DNA of 64,000 nucleotides from Ficedula albicollis (taxonomy: Eukaryota; Chordata; Aves; Passeriformes; Muscicapidae). The notes beneath the pieces are model-generated. The model was not told the origin of the DNA, did not search any database, and worked only from the letters and a program-made list of their open reading frames with translations. The position numbers and the translations under genes were made by a program. The DNA lies in contig NC_021681.1 of assembly GCF_000247815.1 (NCBI RefSeq), positions 17,451,040 through 17,515,039 on the forward strand. Direction: 5' to 3'. Below are positions 28,303 through 41,500 of this stretch, in pieces; the stretch's first letter is position 1, and each line of letters begins with the position of its first letter.

Positions 28303-28793
28303 GTCAAGAAAGAGGTTGAGGTGCTGGAGAGTGTCCAGAGAAGGGAAATGGAGCTGGTGATGTATCTGGAGCACAAGTCTGATGAGGAGCAGCTGAGGGA
28401 GCTGGGATTATTCAGCCTGGAGAAAAGGAGGGACAGGAGGGGCCTTACCCCTCTCTACATCTCCCTGAAAGGAGGATATATCCAGGTGGGGATTGGCCTC
28501 TTCTCCCAAGTAACAAGTGGCAGGACAGGAGCAAATGGCCTCAGGTTGTGCTAGGGATGTTTTAAATTGGACATTAGGAAAAATTTCTGCACTCAAAAGG
28601 CTGCTCAAAACCTGCCTGGCACAGGTTGCCCAGGGAAGTGGTGCAGTCATCATGCCTGGAGGTATTTAAAAGATGTGTAGATTTGGCACATGACACATGA
28701 TTTACTGGTGGACTTGGCAGTGCTCTGGTTATGGTTGGACTCAATAGTCTAAGAGGACTTTTCCAACCTAAACAAATCTATAATTCTATAATT
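28303..28793 (+). mobile_element. CR1-type LINE, 5'-truncated 3' end
   Basis: A CR1 3' end in plus orientation. It has the sequence type coding for the end of the reverse transcriptase (frame 28165-28554 reading EEQLRELGLFSLEKRRDRRG), then a 3' untranslated part reading ggttggactcaatagtctaa and gacttttccaacctaaac, and a terminal short repeat of the attctata kind. This ending, with its tiny terminal repeats in place of a poly-A tail, is typical of avian CR1. It is 5' truncated, as most CR1 copies are, and not capable of moving. The left border is approximate. Confidence 0.9.
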
Positions 28794-29845
28794 AGAGAAA
28801 AGTAGGAAGACATTTTGTACTGCTCCGATTCGTGGAGGACAGGGCTTTCTTTGATCAGAGCATGGCATTCTTCAAAGACAATCAGTTTGGTCAGCTCTGT
28901 GTAAAGCATCCTGTCAAACACATCATAAAGATAAAAGGCAATTTTAGTTCTAATTGACTCTCCTACTGCAGAAGCTCAACCTGTATAAAGACTAACAACA
29001 AGCTAAAATTGATGAAGAATAGCCATAATTCTTTTGTTCAATATTTCCTGGTTTGTTTTCGTTTTGCTGCTTTTTTTTTTAAATTATTTTTGGTGTGGAG
29101 AATGATGTTGGTATGGAGTTGTTAGTTTGTTTGTTTATTTTATTATCTCAAGGTTTTCTCTTGGCAGTACTTAACAGAAAGGAAATGAGAGAGGCAGAGC
29201 AAATAAAATAAATATTCTGCTTCAAAGCCTCATGGATGCAATTCCCACATTTCAAACTGTATAATTACTTTGTTTTTCCAGTGTCTTGGCCTGGTCAAAT
29301 GCCACTACCTCACCTGGAGAAAATGAAAGTTAGTGCAAGGCACCCAGTAATTTGTTTGGGAGCTTCCCTGGTGTAGTGCATTCCCTTTCATGGGAGAGAT
29401 TGTGAGTACAGAGAAAATTATCAACGTTTTATCTTGATCAGAGAGCAGAGAAGCACAGTCATGGTGAATAATATCAATGTAATCCAGAAACCGTGCAGAC
29501 ACTGTTCTAACAAAAGGTCCAAGGAATCTTTTAAGGACATTGTATTGTAGCATTTAAATCTCATCCTCACCAGTCCCAAGCTGTCGGCAAATGAGGGTGT
29601 GATGAACTCCAGCATCCCTGGGAGCAGGGAATGTTGAAGGGCAGCTCCTGCTCAGCAGCTGAGAGCCTCTGCTGCCCTCTGCCTGGAGCCCCGAGCTGCT
29701 GGGAAATCCACATTTTGTGCTGTGGAATTCTCACTTGATCCTTGCTGAATTAGCCAGCACGCTTCCTGACAGCCCTTGGTGCTCTGCTCAAGGACAGGCA
29801 GCTTCCCTTAGCTGCAGCATCAGACCAAACACACAGGTCAGGAAT
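28794..29845. other. Unique spacer between CR1 and minisatellite
   Basis: No gene recognised. A minus-strand open segment at 29305-29615 is followed by a good donor-like CAG-GTGAGG near 29311-29319, but its translation resembles no family I know. Confidence 0.4.
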
Positions 29846-31050
29846 AGATCCCCAAACAGGAGAGACCTCAAACAGGGGAGATCCTGAACAGAGGAGATCC
29901 CCAAACAGGGGAGATCCTCAAACAGGGGAGATCCTGAACAGAGGAGATCCCCAAACAGGGGAGATCCTCAAACAGGGGAGATCCTGAACAGAGGAGATCC
30001 CCAAACAGGGGAGATCCTCAAACAGGGGAGATCCTGAACAGAGGAGATCCCCAAACAGGGGAGATCCTCAAACAGGGGAGATCCTGAACAGAGGAGATCC
30101 CCAAACAGGGGAGATCCTCAAACAGGGGAGATCCTGAACAGAGGAGATCCCCAAACAGGGGAGATCCTCAAACAGGGGAGATCCTGAACAGAGGAGATCC
30201 CCAAACAGGGGAGATCCTCAAACAGGGGAGATCCTGAACAGAGGAGATCCCCAAACAGGGGAGATCCTCAAACAGGGGAGATCCTGAACAGAGGAGATCC
30301 CCAAACAGGGGAGATCCTCAAACAGGGGAGATCCTGAACAGAGGAGATCCCCAAACAGGGGAGATCCTCAAACAGGGGAGATCCTGAACAGAGGAGATCC
30401 CCAAACAGGGGAGATCCTCAAACAGGGGAGATCCTGAACAGAGGAGATCCCCAAACGGGGGAGATCCCCAAACAGGGGAGATCCTCAAACAGGGGAGATC
30501 CTGAACAGAGGAGATCCCCAAACGGGGGAGATCCCCAAACAGGGGAGATCCTCAAACAGGGGAGATCCTGAACAGAGGAGATCCCCAAACGGGGGAGATC
30601 CCCAAACAGGGGAGATCCTCAAACAGGGGAGATCCTGAACAGAGGAGATCCCCAAACAGGGGAGATCCTGAACAGAAGAGATCCCCAAACAGGGGAGATC
30701 CTCAAACAGGGGAGATCCTAAAGAGGGGAGATCCCCAGATCCTGAACAGAGGAGATCCCCAAACGGGGGAGATCCCCAAACAGGGGAGATCCTCAAACAG
30801 GGGAGATCCTGAACAGAGGAGATCCCCAAACGGGGGAGATCCCCAAACAGGGGAGATCCTCAAACAGGGGAGATCCTGAACAGAGGAGATCCCCAAACAG
30901 GGGGAGATTCCCAAACAGGGGAGATCCTGAACAGGGCAGATCCTATAGAGGGGAGATCCCCAAACAGGGGAGATCCTGAACAGGGGAGATCCTAAACAGG
31001 GGAGATCCCCATACAGGGCAGATCCCCAAACAGGGGAGATCCTAAACAGA
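29846..31050. repeat. GATCC-rich minisatellite with 50-bp higher-order unit
   Basis: About 1.2 kb is built from a 16-17 bp subunit of the form gagatccccaaacaggg. Three variants (…tgaacagag, …cccaaacaggg, …ctcaaacaggg) form a 50-bp higher-order unit. The landmark atcctgaaca recurs exactly every 50 bp from 29881 to 30431. From 30431 to 30632 the spacing changes to 67 bp three times because a fourth subunit with aaacgggg is inserted. Both edges, before 29881 and after about 30650, are irregular. Reading frames through the array, rich in CLGISSVQDLP-type peptides, are a by-product of repetition. Confidence 0.97.
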
Positions 31051-33239
31051 GAGCTCCCACAGAGCTGTGCCCTGTTCTGCCAGGACAGGCCAATGCCACA
31101 ATAGTGTCATAGAGTGCCAAGCCTGGACCCCCATGTACCTCTGCCTGCAGGTCCCATAAAGGCCTGCTTTTCTCCAGGATTTTGGTTGCTGTCCATGGGT
31201 GCTGAAACTACTGATACCCTCAATATTAGGGGTGGGTGGTGGCATTTGTCCCTTCCCAAAACAACCACAAGCAGCCTAAAGGAAGCTGCCTGTCTTACCT
31301 GAGAAACCAGAGTCACCCACAGCTTGTAGTTGCCTGTCCAACCTGAATTTGCAAGGCAGAGCCAGTGTTCATGTGACTGCACCACTGAAATAAGCACTTT
31401 TATAGAGCTCAAAAAAGCTACTTCAAAAAGAATATCATGTAAAACACTCCAATTGTTTTTTTCATTTTCTCTGTAATGCTTCTTAAAATGCAGCTTTGTA
31501 GAATACCATCATATCATCACCTGATCACAGAATATATTGGTATTACTAGCTCATCTCTAGTTTCATCTGCTGTATCTCATAAGCTGTTTGGGGAAAGGGC
31601 TGCAATTTTGTTATTGTTATTCCTTTAACATTAGAATCTCACACTGCAGGACAGCAAATAAATACTTTCAGGAGTGTTTGGCAAAAAATACCACAGGCTG
31701 TGATTTCTTTGCATATATTAGGAGGAGTTAATAAGCTTTTCACTAAGTAAAAGAGATCCCAAACTCAGCTGAAATATTACTTGAAATCAATACAGTTCAT
31801 TGACGTTTTTAGTCCAATTAATTAAATGTATTAATACAGTTTAAAACAACCTGTGTCAGAAACTCCTAATGAAAACTTCCTAAATTTTCCACTAAATCTT
31901 TCATTCAAGAATATCCAAAGAAAATATTTTAGTTCAGGACAGCAAACTTGAGTTTGAGTTCTATGGCTTTTAGAGGTGTTTCAAGTCACTGCAAAACTGA
32001 AATGTATCCTTCTGCTGCAGCTTACTGCTCCTTGGAAACCATAATGATCAAGAAAAGAAATCCCAGAAAAATTTCCCAGGGAAAATTGTAACTCCAGGAA
32101 GAAAGGAAGGAGGGAATAATGAGAGATGCTGGAATAGGGTCACTCTCACCTCTTCAGGTACATGACATTAAAACTGCTAAGGAGAAGTATCCATGTTATG
32201 GCATCTTCACACTTTCACAAAGGTAATAAATCCAAATAAAACTGTCCTGCATTAAAGTTTCTTTGAGTCTAGACAAGTTTGGGAGTATCTCTTTCTTACC
32301 TTGCTGCAGGCAACAGTTTGGATCTTGTGGCATCAAGAAATTAGGCCTTTCCCAGGTCTGGTGCTTTTACTAACTATCAAGGTCCTCAATTAAATATTGA
32401 ATAGTACTAGATGCAGGACAGAATCCCATTCAGTGTCTCTTTCCAGCTTGACATGGCACTATTCATATGCATTTCCTGACTTTTCCATGAAGTTTATCAA
32501 GCACATTTCCACAGAGTTTGTGAGATAGTGTCAAAGCCACATTAAAGAGCAGTAAATTACATTAACAGCTTCTCTCCTGAAAACAGACCTCTAGCAATGT
32601 CATCAAACAGAACTAAGTAACTTTGACATTATTTGGTGAGTACTGACTCTGCTTTCCTTCCATTGCTTACAATTTGATTATTTGTAGGATATTCTGAGAA
32701 GGCTGACTGATTTATAGCACTGCAACTTCTCTTACCTTCTGAAGACAAGGAAATGTTTGACCTTTTCCCATCCTCCACAGGTTTTCATAGATAATTGCTA
32801 ATAGCTCTGAGGTTGATACTGTTCCCCTAAGTGCCCTGGGATGAATCAGCTCAGGCAATTTGAAAACATCATGTTTATCTAGATATTTTCCAACTTCTCC
32901 TTCCTAGCCTAGACAGAAATCTTCCCTGAATGTCAGTGGTGTTGAATACATTGCCCATTTTCATTGACAATAAAAGCCAAAGGAGCCATTAAGTTTCCCA
33001 TTTGCCAGAGAGCCTTCCTGATATACTGCAGTTCTGAGAAACCACCGATTTCCTTTTTCCTCATTATACTACTAGAAATACAAAACTTTTTCCTTACTAC
33101 TTATATTTGCTTTGTGCATAAACTTTCAGTGAAAAGGGCATCAGATGAGCATCACAGATTCACAAGGCTCTGAGCCTCTCCAAGAGCTGCATGAACCCAA
33201 AATCTTCAGCTTTGCCTCTCCACATTTTCTATATTTTCC

Positions 33240-33441
33240 TTTATATCCAGGTCTTCCCCTGAATGCTTGAGTAGGTGCAAGCACCATCACAAAAACGGAG
33301 CCTGAGGAAGACATCAGAAAGAACAGAGAAGCAATGAAGGTTTATATCCAGGTCTTCCCCTGAATGCTTGAGCAGATGCAAGCACCATGACAAAAAAGGG
33401 GCCTGAGGAAGACATGAGAAAGAACAGAGAAGCAATGAAGA
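33240..33441. repeat. 101-bp tandem duplication
   Basis: Adjacent copies at 33240-33340 and 33341-33441 begin tttatatccaggtcttcccc and differ at roughly half a dozen bases. It is intergenic between genes C and B. Confidence 0.95.
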
Positions 33442-35166
33442 ATATAAGAGAGAGGAATGAAGGATGTGTGTGTGAGGGGGTGCCTCCAGGACACCCCTTA
33501 AAGCTCAGCAGCCTGATTGGAGGTGACATCACACAGCCAAAGCTGAAAGGGTTGGCACGCACTTCATGAGTGGGAGCTGGGCTTCTCTCAAATCTGCTCT
33601 CAGCTTTGTTGGCCTTCTGTGGTGGCATCAGCCAGGCTTTAAAAAGGCTTTCAAAAGCTCAGAAAGACAAGGCTTTATTAGAAGATGAGCTAAAGTGACT
33701 CACTTTTAAAAAAGATCAGGCAGGAACAGAAATGCAACAGCTCTGAAAACCCAGCTCTCCCACTTTGTGCTGTGAGCTTCCTTTGACATGCTGCTGCTGC
33801 CATGGCTCACGTGCTGGGCTCTCATCCCCTGGACAATCCTGCACGAGGGAATAGAAGCCACCCACCAGCAGTTCCTGTCACAGACAGGCACCAATAACCT
33901 CCCCCTCTATGAGGTGCAGTTTCCCTCTGAAGTGCCCTGTGTGTCTCCTCTCCCACACCTGCACAGGTGGTGTTTGTGCCCCTTGTTTTGGGTTGTGCCA
34001 TTCCCATGGCTTCAGGCAACTCAACCTGCTCCAGCTGCATAAAGGCTGTCCTGGCCATGATTCCATCCCAGCACATTTATGAGCTTCCCTTTTGGAAGGA
34101 TGTCTGGGGAAGCACATGGCCATCAGGAGTGACAGCATCACAGAGCAGAGATGTTAATGCTTGTAATGCTACTGATACTTCCAACTTCATTTCTAAGCAG
34201 CAATGACAGCTCCAAATCATAATGGTTTCAGCTTTGCCTTATCTCCCCATGCACACATGCAAACCCACACAGACTTTGACATCAGTTTCTACCAGGGCAC
34301 AGTTTTCTGTCACATAAAATGTCAGGATGTGATCTTCTATATTTCACTAGTGCTATCCTGCCATTTAATTTAATAACAGCTAAATATCAAGTGGTTACTA
34401 TTTTGATGCTGTCTTCCATCAGCCATTGAATTAGAAATAATGAGACAAATCTAAATTTGTGATTCATGGTGAACTGTTGGAACTAATCTCAATCACACAG
34501 CAGATGACATGGAGTGATAACTGATTTAACAGATGATCATCTGTTCAACTGTCCTGTCCTCTCTCACAGAAACATTAATGAAGGACAAGTTCACTTACAT
34601 TTTACAAGACTTTTCCGGACAATATAAATACTTAACATAGGAACCATTCCAAAAAGGATTTTTTTCCTTTCCACTAATTATAGACTCTTTAATTGCTTTT
34701 GATTAGTATTTGTGTATATGGCAAGCCTGTGTGGCTTCAGGAAGCTGAGCTGCTGAGGAGTTTAAAAAGTATCTTTGGACTTTCTGTGAACATTTTTCAA
34801 TTTACCATCCTCTCCAACCAAAGCAGGTTCCTCACCCAAACTGCCCCTTGGGAAGTCTTTGCACCTGGTGTAGCAGCCTCCCAGTGCTGATCCTAGCAGG
34901 AGTCAGGCATGAGAGTAAACAGTTGCCCTATTAGAAAAGACTTTCCAAAAATTAACTTGTCAGACTTTTGAAATGCCAGAAGTATGTGCTCCAAAAGAAA
35001 TCTTTTCTCTATCTTCACTCTTCACCAGAATTCAGCCTGCTGAACTTAAGTTATTCTCTGCCAGGTTTAAAGCTTACACGTATTCTGCTGCATCACATCT
35101 AGAAAATCTCAGTGAGCTGTAAGTCATCTATAAATAAAACCAGTTGCTAATTTTTCCTTCATATCT

Positions 35167-35172
35167 TTTATT
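35167..35172 (-). promoter_or_regulatory. Candidate poly-A signal of gene B
   Basis: AATAAA on the minus strand (forward tttatt), about 420 bp beyond the gene B stop. It is the first canonical hexamer I found downstream. Position and hexamer are the only evidence. Confidence 0.35.
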
Positions 35173-35588
35173 AGTGATTATCAACAAAAGGTTGACTGAA
35201 ACATTGCTATTGATGATAGTGACATCAAGAAGTAGAATCTTCCAGGTATGTCTTCCCGATTTGCTTTTGGAAACGGGATAATGAATGGATTCATTATCAG
35301 AGATAATGAATGAATTTTAGAAGTCCGGCAGTTGATTTTGTCATTTGCTCAGCAGTGTCACAGATATATACCTGCCAGGCCAGGCAGCAACTGTAAAATG
35401 TCTTTATGGCTGAGAATGATGGGTCTTACAGATAAAAGAAAAAAAATCACCTTCATGAGCAGGTAAGAGGGTCTAAATAAAATTACCTATTGTAGACAAA
35501 AGGTGGCTTTTGAACTAGAAATTCAAATCCAATACAAAAAGCATTATACGGTCTCAAGAGATACATTCAGGAAAATAAGAAAGATGTT

Positions 35589-38500
35589 TCAGAGATGGTC
35601 TGTGACGCACAGCACATGTCCAGCCTGGCGTGGAATGGCACAAACCCTGTAGGGGTGGGGCTGCAGAGTGCCCCCCATAACGGGCTCAGTGCTGATCTTG
35701 GTCACTCCCTCGGGGAGCTGGAAGGTGAACGCCCGCAGCAGGCTGGCAAAGAAAATGAAGAGCTCGGTCCTCGCTAAGTGCTCCCCCAAGCACACCCTGT
35801 GCCCTGCAGGGGGAAGAGGGGAGGGACAGTGAGTAAATAAACCTCACCCCAACAGCAACTCTATTCATTCGCACACAGTGCAAAGGTATTTTTGCCGAGC
35901 CCAGAATTTCTGTAGGATTTAATGCAATCAATGGCACAAAGCTTCATTCATTCCTTCAAAGAATTTTATCTGCAGCTATAGATAGCCGTGTAAGCCTTCT
36001 GCTCCCTTCAATTACCTCAAAGGCTCGTCTTCATTTGACTGACAACTTTAAAGGGATTCATTCCATCATGTAAATGAAGAATAAGAGCCTGCTTTTCCTG
36101 GGAGGTGTCATGTTCTAGTGTTGAATGCATAAAGAATCAAGAGGACTGCTTGAAAGTGCTTTCCATACATTTGTCTGGTATGAAATGAGTGCCCAAAATT
36201 GATAGCCACAATCATTAGCAGAGAATTTCCTTCCAAAAACAGAGCAAGTTAGATATCTATGTTTGTCAGGACACCTCTGATTTTCCATGTAATTATTTGT
36301 TTAGTAGAACATATGTTACTGAAAATAATCATTTTGATTAAGCACTGTCTTCCACAAAAAAGTTTAAAAAACTTTTTAAAAACTAATATATTTTTAATAG
36401 ACACCTTCATTCTACAGTCCCAACCCAAACTGTTGATGTTTGTGCTGTAACCCAGTTACCTATTGAAAATGGCAAAAAGGCTTCTTGGGCCACAAAGTTT
36501 CCATCCTTATCCAAGAAGTGACCAGGGTTGAACTGCCGAGGTGTTTCCCACTGCTCTGGGTCATACAAAGATGAAGCAATATTTGGAAGAACTATGGTGC
36601 CCTGAAAGGAGAAAAGCATTAATTCTGTTCCTTGTTCACATTCAGACTGTGACCCAAAGGCATCCAGCCCCCTTCTATTGAAGAAAGAAATGGCACAAAC
36701 AAATCTCAGTCCACACCTTGCTCTACTGATGCAGGAAAAGTCTGTAGCAACTGAGAAACTGTGTCTGTACCTTTTTGAGGGGAAAGCCAAGCAAGGTTGT
36801 GTTCCTCACACACACCCTGGGCATGCCAACTGAAATGATGTTGCTGAAGCGTTGGATCTCATGAACCACAGCGTTTGTGTAGGGCAGCTCTCTCCGATCC
36901 TCGTAGCAGATGAGCTTGGAGGGACCCAGAACAGCGTCCAGCTCCTTCTGCACTTTCTCTGTGGAAAATATTCACTGTTTCAGGTGGAAAAACATATCGA
37001 GTGTTTTCAGTAATTTCATTTTCGAAGACATTTCCAACTTAGAACTATGAAAAGAACACCACAATTAATATAGAAAAGTAAATAACATTTTATGAAGAAA
37101 ATTAAAGTAGCAGGATGTTCCAATAGCTTAAACATATGAGAACTCTGCTTCTGGGTCTGAAGTTATTTGATCATAGATTAAGAAAAGACATTTGTTGCTC
37201 AAAAATTTAAAACTAAATGTTGCCTTACTACCACAAATTCGAGAGATAACAGATTTATCTTTGGGTTTTCTTTTGCCTAGGTGCCTCAAACACCTTCAGC
37301 CAGCTAGAATATTAGGCTCACAGCTCTCTGAAATTTGTGCCAGGTGAGTCTGAGCCTTAAAAGTCTAATTCCTGTTAAAAGGACATGGCATCTGTTAAGT
37401 GAAGCAATACCAACTAGAACAAGGTCTATATGCCATTTTAAAAAATGGATCTACTGCTTGGCACCTGCCTTTTAATCAAGAACAGCATGTTTTAAATTTC
37501 TTATTTCATGGGAGTCTTGGGGGCATTGCCAAAAATAAAACCTTTGATTTATAAACTTCAAGAGAGGCAGTACACACCTAAAAAAAATATCTTAGATTTT
37601 TAATAAATGATCCTGTCTTTTTTCCAGGTCTTTTGAAGCAACACTAAGATGCAGGGAAGTCCATTGTGCATTGGTCAGTCTGTGCCCATTCACATCAAGC
37701 CTGCCCTGTGACTGCCAGTAGTCCTTCATTAAACTGACAAAAGAGATTCAAGCACCTTACAGAATTTAAATTATATATTCGGAAATATTTTAAAGTAAAT
37801 GTCCTTCTATCTTGCAGAAGCACTTGAGAATCCAGGTAGTTTGAAGTAATCAGTCACTGCATAATATAAACACACATTTCTATTCCCAGTTCAGTGATGA
37901 GGCAAAAGTCCAAACTTCTCCTTACAGTACAGAGTGAAACACTGTCACTGGATGTCAACATGGGAAAAGTATGCATGGGTACAAAAAGAAGCCACCAATT
38001 AATTAAATGAGGACAGACATACTGATGTCAGCTCATTATGAGAGCCCTGATGCAATGTATTACTCAAGAAGCCCAGGAAGGATCACTCTGCACATACTCT
38101 GCTTTCCCAAATATGTGCAATATTTAGCTAAATAAAATTATACAGGTGACTCAGTGCTTTCATAACCTTAATTAGAGTAAGTGATAACAAAACGTGATAA
38201 CATGAGATTAAGCAGAATTTCTTGTCTGACAGCTACAAGTTGACCAAATTTTTTTCATCTTCACCTCTTTCATCCATTTAAAATCTTCTTCTCCTCTGGG
38301 TAGTTGCGCATATTCTGCAACCTAACTGTCAAATTTCTGTTATCCAGCATAAGACATCATTCTTCCTTTGGTTTTCATTCAGTGCTCTATGAAAGGAATT
38401 GGTAGTTATTTAAAAACTAGACTTAAAACCAAACTTCTTAAATACAAACAGATGTAACAGAAGAGTCATCTGCTTCCACTCCTGACTGGAATAATTTCTG

Positions 38501-41500
38501 TACAATGAACTCAAGTACACCACAGAGTTAATTTAATCCCTGGGTCTACTGGTACTGCCTAGGGCAGACCCAAAAGTACAAAAAGGTACATGTGCCACAA
38601 GGCATATATCAGTATCTAGGAATAATCTCTGATTCATGAAAATGTTACTAAACGTTTTTTCTATTGCATGGAGATGGGCTTGTCTATTCACCTTGGATGT
38701 CTGGATTTGCCACCATGTAGAGTAGGCCCCAGTTCAAAGTAGTGCTTGATGTCTCTGATCCACCCAAGAAAAGGTCATTTATAGAATAAACCATGTTGTC
38801 TTCATTGAATGTTGATCTGGGTTCATCTTTGGACTGGAAATTATAAGAAAAGTTAGAGGCTTAAACATGAAATTTAGAAAAAGCAGAATAAGAAAAAATG
38901 TGATTTTTTTAACTGTTAGCAAGCTGCAGTGTCTTCTCCTTATAGAACAATACAGAGAGACTGCTAAGGAATGTTAGACACCACAGATGGCTATCAACAT
39001 AAAATTAACATTTCACAAATAAACAAGCTGTGTTTATTCCACTCGTACTCATGAAGCTAAATCAAATTCTTTGGGGGGGAAAAAAAAAATATTATTGGCC
39101 TAATGTTCAAACAGTGGTTAATTTAGAATGTTTCATAAGTAAATCTTCCTTAAAGGGTGTGTGTTATTCTTCATGTCTCAAGTCACAGTCCACCACTCAG
39201 TTGTTCTTCCAAGCAGTACAGTGACCAGGCAGTGAACACTGGGATGAGTAAAGTTCTTAACCTGTGGCATTCAGGTTTCTTCTACACAAGGGCACAATGA
39301 CTCAAGTACAGCTGCTCTGGGGTTTTACAGTTTTTGATTAGAGTGTGAGAATTTGTATGTATACACTGAAATTATAAACAAACACGGTTACGGTTTGGGG
39401 GAATTCATTGTCTATATTTAGGGAGGTTTTCTCAAAGGTGTTGAACCTTTCTCTTGCCAGTGGAGCAATCAAAAAGAAGGAAATATGCTTCTCCCTGCTG
39501 TAATATCATCTAATCTTCTTTTTTATTGCCCCTGTTCATCTATTGCAGTTCAATTGTTTTAATAAACAAACTTGGATGATTTCCACCCAGCAGAGTCCGA
39601 GAAGAGCTCACTGAAACAATTTCTGGTATACTGATGTTCCAGTCTCATAAATCCTGGAATGCAATGAAAGGCTTTAGAAACAGTCAAATGCTTTGGAAGG
39701 CCAGGTGTGTAACTGTACTGGTATAAAAAAGAAATTAAAACAAGAGGATCCAAGGAGCTAGAAGCCATTTAGGCTGACATCCGCACCAGACATAAGAATA
39801 TAGCAGCTGATGTGGGAACTGATCAATAAATAATTATCAGGGAGAGGTAGGTGAGTGCTGCAGCCCAGCAGGTTGTGGCTGCCTCTGTTGCTGCTACCAG
39901 CACATGGCAGTGGTGAAAGGGACACTGGTGTCCCTGCAGGACAGCACTGCCACCAGGAACAACAGTCACTGCCCACTTCCCCAAGTTCTGTCCTCCTGTC
40001 ACCAAACAGAACAGGAAGAGAAAAATATCCTGCCACAGTGGAGGAGAGGAGAAAGGAAAAGTGATTTAAGTGGAGGCAGGAGACACAGAGGGGAAGGGCA
40101 GCTGACAGTCCTGGGAGTCAGTACCCGAGAGATTTGTACAAAGTGATCCTGGTATGGTCTAGAAAAGGGAGAGATCTTGTGCACACTTCCTACAGCCCTT
40201 CACAGCCCTATGGATTCCCACCTACCTCTACTATGCCTACCAAAATGCCCTATTTGTCCCAGCTCCTTCGTCTGCTTGACGCTTCACTGACCCTGGCACT
40301 CTCCTCTTCTCCAGTCTTGTCTGAAACACTGCTGACTCCTGGGCTATTAATCCAGCTGTCCTCTTGCAAATTCTCTTGGCAAACCTTTACCTGCGAAATA
40401 TCGTAACCAGAGCATCCCACTCTATCTTCCAAAGGCCTTCCCAGTTCTCTTGTTCACTTAATAATTCACAATTCTTTCCTGGAGACCTTCAATTGTTTTA
40501 TGACTTGCGCCAATGAAAAAGAAAAATACGGTGCATTAACCTGCCCTTTAATGAAAGGATTGCAGGGTGCTGTGGCATATCAACAATCAGAAAGGATTTT
40601 GGAAGATACTGGTTATTGAATTCAATATTATAATGTCTAGAAAGGCAAGAGATTGTGATGATTCAATGGTCCATCTTGACTTTTCCCCCCATGACTCTAT
40701 GATTGGGCAGAAAAAACTTACTTTTTCAATGTGATCCAGGTAGAAGTCAATGAAATCCTGCAGCTCCTCTGCTGGCCCACGGTCTGTGTGCATTCGGATC
40801 TCTCTCCGTGTAAAGTTGCTCAGGACATCATAACAAGCCAATGCCTTCTGATGAGGGCCAGGGAGACGGCTCATCAGCCAGGGGAAGATTTCATAGAGCT
40901 GTGGAAGTGACACACAAGAGGTCCTGAAAAGTCTCTATCACAAGAAAATGCACTAGGAAGGCCTGCTACAAAGAGAGGCAATATTAATACTAGCTTGGGA
41001 TTAGGGTCTCAGTCAAAAATCCTGACAAAGACTGCGCTTGGGCTTTCAAGCTGTGAAAAGTAAATGATATAATTTCTAGTTTTGATGGTAAGATTCAGAG
41101 TTCCACAGGCTTTCAGGTCAATCACAAGTCAAATTAGAATTACTGTAACTAGGATGAATGGTATCCATCTATGCAGTTTTTCATATCAATTGCTATGAAC
41201 TGCACTCAGGCATTTTAAAAGTGAGCTCCTGCCCTCCAGTGGAGAATACCGGGAAGGGAGAAGCAAAAGTTGGAAACTTCTCACTAGGATACTTGCCAAA
41301 GCAAGGACTGGACCCTGGTGGCTGCTTTACAGGCTGGGTAGCCCCCAAGGTACTCTACCAATTGACCTCTCAAGGTTCCTCCGTGAAATTTCAAATATGT
41401 GAAACTCAAAAAACTAAGGAACAGCTACCTGGAAATTTTGAGTACTCTCCTCTAGAAAGACAGACAGGGTTAGCTGACACAACTAGATTATTTTTTCCTT

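Larger units (their letters stand above)
31051..35588. other. Spacer downstream of gene B
   Basis: No recognised gene. It contains the 101-bp duplication at 33.24 kb and a candidate poly-A signal for gene B at 35.17 kb. Overlapping open frames on both strands at 33.7-34.2 kb have no recognised domain. Confidence 0.45.

Noticed and set aside
30318..30914. Minus-strand frames with repeating CLGISSVQDLP-like peptides
   Set aside because: They come from the minisatellite; the unit is not a multiple of three and the frames change along the array.
29846..31050. CRISPR-like array
   Set aside because: The repeats are contiguous variants with no unique spacers, in a vertebrate locus without cas genes.
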